Below, one piece after another: positions 1 to 6,932 of a stretch of 23,950 bases of DNA. Source of the stretch: LH-M37 sp032251315 (lineage in GTDB: Bacteria; Pseudomonadota; Gammaproteobacteria; SZUA-229); assembly GCA_032251315.1 (NCBI GenBank), contig JAVVEE010000042.1:1-23950 (forward strand). Direction: 5' to 3'. The notes beneath the pieces were generated by a model, which saw only the letters and a program-made list of their open reading frames with translations, ran no database searches and was not told the DNA's origin. The position numbers were made by a program, and so were the translations under genes. Position 1 is the first letter of the stretch, and the number at the start of each line of letters is the position of its first letter.

Positions 1-328
1 CTCTTGTTCAACCTGTCAGCTCGACATCCCTTTATAATTTTATTTTGATTTTTTTGCCGCAGTAACAGACCTTTATAAATTGAAGATTCAACCAGGCTCT
101 CACATATAAAATGCTTTTAGTTAAAATTTTGTTTAAAATGAAGGAGAATGATTTTTATCCAGTCCAAATTTGAAATAAATATTTGTGCATTGCCGCCGGT
201 GCCGGCTAAAATTCCAGTCCTGCTCTTAGCGCCTGCTGCAGATTTTTCACCGGGTTTAACGTGTTTTACTCTCTTTCGTGCCACATTCAGACACTTCTGC
301 TACAAAATAAAGTCGGGAATAGTTGCTA
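1..328. other. Leader region upstream of the DUF4402 fibre locus
   Basis: This stretch is AT-rich and I recognise no gene in it. A possible sigma70-type promoter on the plus strand is TTGAAG at 80-85 with TATAAA at 105-110; the 19-base spacer is long, so this is a weak call. A Shine-Dalgarno-like AAGGAG lies at 141-146, but it is only one base from the ATG at 148, which opens a 62-codon frame that runs to 336 and overlaps the start of the next gene. That frame has no recognisable domain and may be chance or a leader peptide. Confidence 0.35.
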
Positions 329-1360
329 ATGCCTAAAAATTTCTTTCCATCACTGCGTATTTTTTTGCTGGTGATATTTTTATCGCCGCAGCTGACTTCA
401 CTAGCTCTGGCTGCGCGTGGTGGCATTCCCGGCGCGCCTCCGCCTAATACCAATCAATGTAAAGGCGGCTGGACGCTGCAGGCAGGTGCAACTGATCTGG
501 CATTTGGCGCTTTTGCACTCGAATCGGGCACGGCCATATTGTCGATAAGCAGCGCCGCTCAGCTCACGGCCCCCGCCAATGTCAGTTTATCGGCGGCAAC
601 CCCGGTGTCGACTTTCACCGCCACGCTTAACAACACCAACACCGCCTGCGGTTCAGACGGCTTCACCATTAACGCCACCGCACAGGATCTGTCTAGCGCT
701 GCAGGTAGCCCCATGCCGTTAAATTTAGTGATGACGGCCATCGATAGTCTCGGCACTACCTTAGTTGCCGGTGCGACCGCGCCGCAGATACTCACTACCG
801 CCAACTTGCCCGTCAGCCTGATCTTTCACGGTGATTTGACAGCCACTTTTCCTCAGGGCGCGGGCGCATATACTGCACCTGTTAGTGTCGACTTTACCGA
901 TACAGTCGGTACATCATTGATAGCGGGTGGAACAGCTACAGCCACTTCACTAACCCCTATCAGCCTGCTTGAAACCGTGATGATGAATTTCGGCACTGTG
1001 GCGGGCGGCAGTCTGCCTGGCACCATCATTATGGATACCTTAGGCGCACGTAGCAGCACCGGTGACGCCCAGATTATTAGCACCGGCCCCGGCAATGCAG
1101 GTTCATTTCAGATTACGGGTGAACCTGCATTGAGCTATTCGTTACTGGTTACCGGCCCGGCAGTGCTGGAAAACGCCGGCGGCCAGCAAATGAATGCCAG
1201 TGGATTTACCAACAACAGCGCAGGCACTGTACCCGCTTCCGGCATTGAGGTTTTTCAGATTGGAGCCACCCTGAATTTGCAGGCCGGGCAAGCTGCCGGT
1301 AATTATTCAACAGCAACCGGCGGTGGTTCGGCCTTCACCATCACGGTAAATTACAATTAG
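329..1360 (+). CDS. Secreted DUF4402 protein with two pilin-like domains; candidate tip adhesin of the fibre
   Basis: I start at the ATG at 329 rather than the TTG at 323, giving 343 residues. A signal peptide is clear (basic MPKNFFPSLR, a hydrophobic core, cleavage after SLALA). The C-terminal part, from about residue 201 to the end, is a DUF4402 domain: it has the MNFGTVAGG segment near its start, a GATLNL segment, and ends in a G-x-YS...TVNYN strand. The N-terminal part, residues about 33-200, looks like a second divergent beta-sandwich: it has LAFGAF early and closes with AGAYTAPVSVDF, the same kind of closing strand. It carries the only two cysteines of the mature protein (about residues 44 and 107), which could form a disulphide. 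A pilin domain behind an N-terminal domain is the layout of two-domain fimbrial tip adhesins, so that role is inferred. It is first of three DUF4402 genes ahead of a chaperone and usher. No strong ribosome binding site is seen. Confidence 0.8.
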   Translation: MPKNFFPSLRIFLLVIFLSPQLTSLALAARGGIPGAPPPNTNQCKGGWTLQAGATDLAFGAFALESGTAILSISSAAQLTAPANVSLSAATPVSTFTATLNNTNTACGSDGFTINATAQDLSSAAGSPMPLNLVMTAIDSLGTTLVAGATAPQILTTANLPVSLIFHGDLTATFPQGAGAYTAPVSVDFTDTVGTSLIAGGTATATSLTPISLLETVMMNFGTVAGGSLPGTIIMDTLGARSSTGDAQIISTGPGNAGSFQITGEPALSYSLLVTGPAVLENAGGQQMNASGFTNNSAGTVPASGIEVFQIGATLNLQAGQAAGNYSTATGGGSAFTITVNYN

Positions 1361-1484
1361 ACTTGATCTGTTTCCTACCGCTGATCTTGTAAACAAGCCG
1401 TCTTATCGTCAATCGCTAGTGAATAATACCCGGACACTTAAAATGCTATCTACCTTCTTGATTATGATTGCAAAAGCTAACATT

Positions 1485-2000
1485 ATGACTGGCTCCGTGA
1501 AACAGCTTGGCTTTGCCGGTGTAGCCGCCGGCATAATAGCGACTCTGCCCTGCGCTTCGGTGCAGGCAGTAACCGCCGAGGCAGCAGTGAACGTCAACAT
1601 CATCAGCACCATCGCCCTGTCGACTCGTAATGGCCTTATGTTTGGTGAAATCTCACCCGGTTCGGCGGCCGGCACAGTAACAATCACATCGGGCAATGCG
1701 CGCACAAGCACCGGCGGTGCCAGCATCAACTCATCGGTCGCCGGCAGCCCGGCCACCTTTGATGTTCAGGGCGTGGCCAGTGCCAGTTACGCGATTTCAT
1801 TACCGGCCTCCGTGGTTTTGGCTGATGCATCAAGCTACACCATGGTGGTCGATAATTTTACCAGCACACCCACACCTGCGGGTGTGCTGGACAGCAGTGG
1901 CCAGCAAAGCCTGTTTGTAGGTGCCACGCTTAACGTCGGCAGCAATCAGGCCTTTGGTGAATATTCGGGCCAGATGTCGGTAACAGTGGATTACAACTGA
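1485..2000 (+). CDS. Secreted DUF4402 pilin-like subunit
   Basis: Single-domain DUF4402 protein of about 171 residues. The frame opens at a GTG at 1419, with in-frame ATGs at 1443, 1464 and 1485. None has a good ribosome binding site, so the start is uncertain. I chose 1485 because it gives a compact signal peptide (MTGSVKQLG, hydrophobic core, cleavage near SVQA). The mature part has the family marks: LMFGEISPG near the N terminus, a run of short beta strands rich in Ser, Thr, Ala and Gly, GATLNVGSNQ, and a final GEYSGQ...VTVDYN strand. It contains no cysteine after the signal peptide. It lies 124 bases after the first DUF4402 gene, in the same direction. A structural pilin of the fibre is inferred from the neighbouring chaperone and usher; DUF4402 has no settled biochemical function that I know of. 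Confidence 0.75.
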   Translation: MTGSVKQLGFAGVAAGIIATLPCASVQAVTAEAAVNVNIISTIALSTRNGLMFGEISPGSAAGTVTITSGNARTSTGGASINSSVAGSPATFDVQGVASASYAISLPASVVLADASSYTMVVDNFTSTPTPAGVLDSSGQQSLFVGATLNVGSNQAFGEYSGQMSVTVDYN

Positions 2001-2156
2001 ATAATAAGATCGAAATATAAATGTTAAAAATGAGTAAAAAACGAGTCAGATCATTTACATAACTTGCATTCACGATACTTACTTCTACACTTGTATCAAA
2101 ATTAATTTATGAACATAAATGCTCTTAACCAGAATCTCTTACAAGAGGATATAACG

Positions 2157-2684
2157 ATGAAAAGATCTAATTTAGTATTAAAAGCCGGAGTAGCAGCACT
2201 TCTAGCCAGCGTATACAGCACAGGCGCTTCAGCCGATGTCATTAATGGTAATGCCACCGCCAATGTAATTGCACCTTTATTGCTGGTTGAAACAACAGCC
2301 ATGAATTTCGGTGATGTAGCCGGCGGCACCAGTACCGGTACGGTAGTCCTCGATCTGACAGGTGCACGCACAGCGACCGGTGATGCCAGCGCACTGGCCA
2401 GTGGTGTGGGTGCCGCCGGTGAATTCACCATTGAAGGCGCTACCGCGCTTGCGTTTACCCTGTCTGTAACAGGCACAGCAACACTGACTGATGGTGGCGC
2501 CAATAGCATGACTGTCGACACCTTCACTGAAAACGGCAGCGCAGTATCACTCTCTGGCTCAGGTACACCTGATGGCTTCCAAATTGGCGGCACCTTAAAC
2601 ATTGGTGCCAGCCAGGCAGCGGGTGCTTATTCAACCCTAAACGCCGGTGGTGCACCATTCGCGGTGACCGCCAATTACAACTAA
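2157..2684 (+). CDS. Secreted DUF4402 pilin-like protein; probable major subunit
   Basis: The frame is open from an ATG at 2109, but the ATG at 2157 is preceded by AGAGGA at good spacing and followed by a textbook signal peptide (MKRSNLVLKAG, hydrophobic core, cleavage near GASA). That gives 175 residues. The mature protein is a single DUF4402 domain: AMNFGDVAGG, a GART...DAS segment shared with the first DUF4402 protein, GGTLNIGASQAAG, and a terminal GAYS...VTANYN strand. It has no cysteine. It has the best ribosome binding site of the three, and a strong terminator lies 36 bases after its stop. A transcript ending there would favour the pilins over the downstream chaperone and usher, so I infer this is an abundant shaft subunit. 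Confidence 0.8.
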   Translation: MKRSNLVLKAGVAALLASVYSTGASADVINGNATANVIAPLLLVETTAMNFGDVAGGTSTGTVVLDLTGARTATGDASALASGVGAAGEFTIEGATALAFTLSVTGTATLTDGGANSMTVDTFTENGSAVSLSGSGTPDGFQIGGTLNIGASQAAGAYSTLNAGGAPFAVTANYN

Positions 2685-2720
2685 AGGCCAAGTTTCGGTA
2701 TACCGTGACTTGATGTAATA

Positions 2721-2754
2721 AAAGGGACAATCGATCTTGATTGTCCCTTTTTCT
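2721..2754 (+). terminator. Intrinsic terminator between pilin and chaperone genes
   Basis: A perfect 12-bp stem, AAAGGGACAATC at 2721-2732 with GATTGTCCCTTT at 2739-2750, encloses a six-base loop and runs into a T-rich tract. It lies after the third DUF4402 gene and 56 bases before the chaperone gene. I see no convincing promoter between the terminator and the chaperone start, so partial read-through probably feeds the chaperone and usher genes. Confidence 0.85.
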
Positions 2755-2809
2755 TTTACAGCGAAAATAAATGACCTAAACAACCCACAAACAGGCAAAT
2801 CAAAAAATC

Positions 2810-3694
2810 ATGACCATTTTTAGTACACGGCTTAACGCCAATAAAAACTGGTGGAATATGGCCGGGCTTATCACGCTCACACTGCTTTGCTTTGGCTCAG
2901 TGCCATCGGTCGCCATCGCAGGTGCCAACCTGATGATAACGCCCACCCGTGTTGTTTTTGATGAAAACATGCGCACCGCCCAGGTCACTTTAATCAACAA
3001 CGGTGACGAGACTGGTGATTTCCGTATCTCATTTATCAACCAGAACATGACGGCTGATGGAAAGTTCGAAGAAGTTGCAGAGGGTGAACCGGGCCAGTAC
3101 GCCGACTCCATGGTGAGATACTCCCCACGCCAAATCACGCTGCCCGCCGGACAGTCACAGGTGGTGCGCCTGATGCTGCGCAAGCCGAGAGAACTGGCAA
3201 GCGGTGAATATCGCTCGCACATGCTGTTTCAGACACTGCCCAAATCATCCAAAAGCAGCATCGAAAATATGGCCAAAAAAGATGACAATACCATCTCGGT
3301 TGAAATCATTCCGATTGTAGGCATTTCAATTCCGGTGATTATTCGTCATGGCAAACTGGAGAGCACGTTAAAGCTAGAAAATGCGCAAGTCATTCCAGCG
3401 AATGAGTCAAACCCGGTAGCTCGTATAAACGTAGAGATGCGCCGCAGTGGTAATCAGTCTATTTACGGCGATTTCCGCGCGATATTCACCCCCGCTGATG
3501 GCGGCGCACCTGTGCTGATTGCCATGGCCAATGGTGTTGCTGTGTACACACCCAATACCCTGCGCCGGTTTTCCATGCCCCTCAATGTTTCGTCGGGAAC
3601 AGCGTTGAACAAAGGCAGCGTACGTATTATCTTTCTTGAGTCCGGCAAGGATGAAAACAACGGCTTAATCACCGAGACCCGCTTACCGCTGTAA
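2810..3694 (+). CDS. PapD-like periplasmic pilus chaperone
   Basis: 294 residues, longer than the roughly 230-250 of classical PapD-type chaperones. It opens with a signal peptide (hydrophobic ITLTLLCFG core, cleavage near AIAG). The N-terminal immunoglobulin-like domain begins NLMITPTRVVFD; Arg47 in TPTRVVF aligns with the conserved Arg8 of PapD, which anchors the subunit C-terminal carboxylate. A strand of alternating hydrophobic residues, VEIIPIVGISIPVIIRHGK, fits the G1 donor strand that completes subunit folds, with basic residues at its end. A second beta domain follows. The segment between F1 and G1 is short, closer to FGS than FGL chaperones. The usher gene starts 12 bases after its stop, so the two are surely co-transcribed. 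Expected role: binding DUF4402 subunits in the periplasm and delivering them to the usher. No clear ribosome binding site is seen. Confidence 0.88.
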   Translation: MTIFSTRLNANKNWWNMAGLITLTLLCFGSVPSVAIAGANLMITPTRVVFDENMRTAQVTLINNGDETGDFRISFINQNMTADGKFEEVAEGEPGQYADSMVRYSPRQITLPAGQSQVVRLMLRKPRELASGEYRSHMLFQTLPKSSKSSIENMAKKDDNTISVEIIPIVGISIPVIIRHGKLESTLKLENAQVIPANESNPVARINVEMRRSGNQSIYGDFRAIFTPADGGAPVLIAMANGVAVYTPNTLRRFSMPLNVSSGTALNKGSVRIIFLESGKDENNGLITETRLPL

Positions 3695-3706
3695 TAGCAA
3701 TGAAAC

Positions 3707-6700
3707 ATGATTCACAAACGTGTCTTTTATTATTGCCTGCTCCTGCTGTTACTGTGCATGGCAACTGCCTCGGCTGGTGCAGCAGATAGCACGCTGCTGA
3801 TTGATAATACACGAGGCATCGACAACACTCGTTCCCCCTCCTATCAGCAGCTTGAAGAAATCAATGAATCACTAAGCAACATTCTTTCTGAAATTGATAC
3901 CCCCCCGGAAGAGGAAAAGTTAACCGAATCAACAGCCGACATTCCCGCCGAAAAAACGACTCTCCAGGTTGAGGTCGTTGATACAGCAATCGCTACTCCG
4001 GAAAATACCGCTATTGACGAGCCGGTTATCGAACCGGCACTCGCGCAGACACCGACTGAAATAACCGAGCCACTGTTACCGCTTGAGGCGGATATTGTTG
4101 ATGTTACGGCAGCGGCAGACCCACAACAGCAAGCAGCCCTGCCCCAAAAGCAGGCGGCTGATACTGTCTGGATACCTCAGGATTCTGATCTTCGTATTCT
4201 GGAAATACGTGTTGAGTCATATGTTTTTGAGGATGTCATCGGTGCCTACCAGCATGAAGACATCATCCTCGTGCCACTGGGTGATCTCTCCAGCATTCTG
4301 GATATCGCCATTACGGTTACACCGAATTTCGCCCGTGGTTTTGTCATTGATGAAAATAATACGTTTTCAGTTGATACAAAGCGCCATGAAGTGATACTCA
4401 AGGGCGTTGCCGGCAGCTACAACAGTGAGCTGGTTAAAAGTCTTGATGGCGACATTTATGTAGAATCGAACCTTCTCGGTAAATGGTTAAACATGGAACT
4501 TGATATTGATCTGTACGCATCGCGACTGTGGGTAAAATCGGATCTGAAGCTGCCTTTTCTGGCGCGTATTGAACGCGAGAAGCGCATATCACAGGCGCTT
4601 TCAAGATTGAATCAGGCAGAGCAGCAATACCCGCAGCAGCATGATGCTTACACAAACTACTCGGTTCCTTTCGTCGACCAGACATTACGGCTGGGACAGC
4701 GTTTTTCAGAATCCGGCAACACGACCACCTTCAACTCTATTACTTACGCCACCGCCGATCTCATGCAGCATGAGTCAGCCTGGTTTCTGGCTGCCAACGA
4801 TCGGGAGGGCATTGACGATTTCCGTGTCACCTTTGGCCGCACCGATGCCGGCGGTAATTTGCTCGGCCCCCTGAACGCGCGTGAATATCAATTTGGCCAT
4901 GTGGTTGAGCCGCGCGTCGGACTGATCAATCTGCCCGGGGAGCTTGAACCCGGCATAACCGTCAGCAATTACCCGGTCGGTATGCAAACCGAATATGACC
5001 GTCATCGCTTTATCGGAGCGCTGTTACCGGGCTGGGAAGTTGAACTCTATCGAAACAATGCATTAATTGGTTACCAAAAATCAGCCGTCAACGGCCAGTA
5101 CGATTTCCAGAACGTGCCACTGCTGTTTGGCAACAATCACTTCCGTCTGGTTTTTTACGGACCAAAGGGTGAGGTTCAGGAAGAAACCAAACTTTTCCAG
5201 TTAAGTCAGGCCCTGACTAAACAGGGCAAACATTATTACCGGGCATCAACTACCACTGATGATCTGGGAGGACAACGAACAACCGCCCAGTATGATTATG
5301 GTCTCAGCAGAAATCTGTCGAGTACGTTTAATGTTGTCAGCATCCCGCTGCAGGAAGCGACTGAAGTGGTGCAGCACAATTACCTGAGAGCAAAATTAAC
5401 CGGGTACTGGGATGCACTATTGGCATCCGCCTCGGTTATCAGCGACTCGGAAAGCGGCAATGCCATTGAAATTGATTTGCAGACACGCATAGACAACACC
5501 ATTATTGGTTTTCGTGATGTCTACCTGAGTGATTTTTTCAGTGAGGAATACCGGCCCAGCTCAACAGAAATAAGCCGCAGTAGTCTGCTTCGAATTGACA
5601 CTGCCATACCGCCTTCATTTTTGCCGCGCATCCCGGTTGCATTTGGTTTTAGACGTGACGAATATGCAACGGGTGGCGAATTATTTGAAATCACCAATCA
5701 GATTTCAATGAGCACACGCGGGGTGGCGGTCACTAACCTTCTGACCAATCAGCAGGTGACGGGACAACCGGCCACAACCAATGGCCTCTTTCAATTAAGT
5801 ACTAACATCAATCAGATCAGAATACGTAACACCCTGGGTTATTCGCTCAAACCTGAAACAGAACTCACCAACGTTGCCCTGACGCTGGACCCCGGACCCT
5901 ACGAAGATTACCGTTTCAGCTTTGGCATTAATCACTCACTGCAACAGGATCTGACTGAATACAGTGCTTTAGCACACAAACTATCCGGCAAATACAGCCT
6001 GAGTTTCGGCGCCCGTTACAACACTGACAACGAGATTAATCTCGATGTCAGCTTTTCAGTGGGCTTCGGTTACGAACCCAGAGGTGAACGCTGGCAGCAG
6101 GATTCACGCACACTGGCCAATCACGGCAGTATCTCGGCGCGTTTCTTCATCGATTCGAACCAGGATGGCATTTTCAATGGCGATGATGTGCCCATTGAAG
6201 ACATTGGCGTTCGTATAAACGGCGGCTATCACAATGGGAGATCAGATGATGATGGCATTTTATTTATCACCGGCATTCCTGCCCATAACCCGACCAATGT
6301 CACCATTGCACCGGAATCATTAACCGATCCTTTATGGATAGCGGCTGTAGATGGCGTGCAGATTGTGCCCAGACCCGGTCATGCTATACAGGTCGACTTC
6401 CCCATCTTCACTAGCGGGGAAATTGATGGCACGGTTAACCTGAGCCAGAATGGACGGCAGTTTGGTGTCGGACGCGTCAGCGTCGAAGTAGTTGACCTGA
6501 ACGACAGGGTTATTGCGACCACCGAGACTGCCTACGATGGTTTCTATATTCTCAGCAAACTTCCGCTGGGTGATTACCGAGTACGCATTTCTGAGCAGCA
6601 ACTGAATAAGCTGGGTTTACGCGCAATAGCTGAAGAACCTATTACGCTCAAAGCAGACGAGCCATTCATCAATGGCATTGATTTCAATCTGGAAGCAGTC

Positions 6701-6709
6701 GACCGGTGA
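3707..6709 (+). CDS. Atypical usher-like outer-membrane protein with SdrD/carboxypeptidase-like C-terminal domains
   Basis: 1000 residues. Regions in order: signal peptide 1 to about 25 (cleavage near ATASAGA); a low-complexity acidic, Pro- and Thr-rich stretch at about 30-150; a compact domain at about 154-275 (ILVPLGDLSSIL...GDIYVESNLLGKWL) in the place of an usher N-terminal domain; then a long beta-rich region at about 300-800 with the alternating pattern of an outer-membrane barrel. Inside it, about 415-500 resembles the usher plug or middle domain (LEPGITVSNYPVG, NNALIGYQ, GQYDFQNVPLLFGNNHF). From about 812 a SdrD-B-like domain begins with the EF-hand-like DSNQDGIFNGDD, and from about 903 a carboxypeptidase-regulatory-like domain follows (GEIDGTV, YDGFYILSKLPLGDYRVRI). 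The mature protein has no cysteine, unlike FimD/PapC, which have a C-terminal disulphide. Its place directly after a chaperone supports a role as assembly and secretion pore for the DUF4402 fibre. That role is inferred from context and layout. Confidence 0.75.
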   Translation: MIHKRVFYYCLLLLLLCMATASAGAADSTLLIDNTRGIDNTRSPSYQQLEEINESLSNILSEIDTPPEEEKLTESTADIPAEKTTLQVEVVDTAIATPENTAIDEPVIEPALAQTPTEITEPLLPLEADIVDVTAAADPQQQAALPQKQAADTVWIPQDSDLRILEIRVESYVFEDVIGAYQHEDIILVPLGDLSSILDIAITVTPNFARGFVIDENNTFSVDTKRHEVILKGVAGSYNSELVKSLDGDIYVESNLLGKWLNMELDIDLYASRLWVKSDLKLPFLARIEREKRISQALSRLNQAEQQYPQQHDAYTNYSVPFVDQTLRLGQRFSESGNTTTFNSITYATADLMQHESAWFLAANDREGIDDFRVTFGRTDAGGNLLGPLNAREYQFGHVVEPRVGLINLPGELEPGITVSNYPVGMQTEYDRHRFIGALLPGWEVELYRNNALIGYQKSAVNGQYDFQNVPLLFGNNHFRLVFYGPKGEVQEETKLFQLSQALTKQGKHYYRASTTTDDLGGQRTTAQYDYGLSRNLSSTFNVVSIPLQEATEVVQHNYLRAKLTGYWDALLASASVISDSESGNAIEIDLQTRIDNTIIGFRDVYLSDFFSEEYRPSSTEISRSSLLRIDTAIPPSFLPRIPVAFGFRRDEYATGGELFEITNQISMSTRGVAVTNLLTNQQVTGQPATTNGLFQLSTNINQIRIRNTLGYSLKPETELTNVALTLDPGPYEDYRFSFGINHSLQQDLTEYSALAHKLSGKYSLSFGARYNTDNEINLDVSFSVGFGYEPRGERWQQDSRTLANHGSISARFFIDSNQDGIFNGDDVPIEDIGVRINGGYHNGRSDDDGILFITGIPAHNPTNVTIAPESLTDPLWIAAVDGVQIVPRPGHAIQVDFPIFTSGEIDGTVNLSQNGRQFGVGRVSVEVVDLNDRVIATTETAYDGFYILSKLPLGDYRVRISEQQLNKLGLRAIAEEPITLKADEPFINGIDFNLEAVDR

Positions 6710-6860
6710 GTGTACCCACTGGCCCACTTTTTACAACGTGGCGCACTTATGACTAAAATCCGCGCACTATTAATATTGAATGATTTAATAAAAACCGGGT
6801 TTTTTTCTCTGCGCCTCTGCGGTGAAAAAAGTTTTTTTCATTAGTACACACGCAAATAAA
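6710..6860. other. Intergenic region with T-rich/A-rich flanked CTCTGCG direct repeat
   Basis: No gene is seen here. At about 6803-6835 a short tandem motif, CTCTGCG repeated with one base between, is bracketed by TTTTTTTC on the left and GAAAAAA on the right, so it could fold as a hairpin with A-T arms. A second A-T hairpin, GAAAAAAGTTTTTTTC, overlaps its right side. Either could end transcription of the usher gene, although neither is a classic GC-stem terminator. Confidence 0.4.
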
Positions 6861-6878
6861 CGGCCCCTTTCGGGGCCA
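6854..6878 (-). terminator. Terminator after the amidase gene
   Basis: Stem GGCCCC (6862-6867) and GGGGCC (6872-6877) closes a four-base loop, which reads as a GAAA tetraloop on the minus strand and is followed there by GTTTATTTG. It lies about 55 bases beyond the amidase stop codon and fits a terminator for the leftward nnr-tsaE-amidase transcript. Confidence 0.7.
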
Positions 6879-6932
6879 TTAAGCAGGTAATGTGAGTTTT
6901 ATGTTTTTATTTTCCCATGCCGCCGGCTATGA

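Noticed and set aside
148..336. 62-codon open frame with an AAGGAG close before it
   Set aside because: The spacing of one base to the ATG is too short, the protein has no recognisable domain or signal, and it overlaps the DUF4402 start. I kept it only as a note in the leader region.
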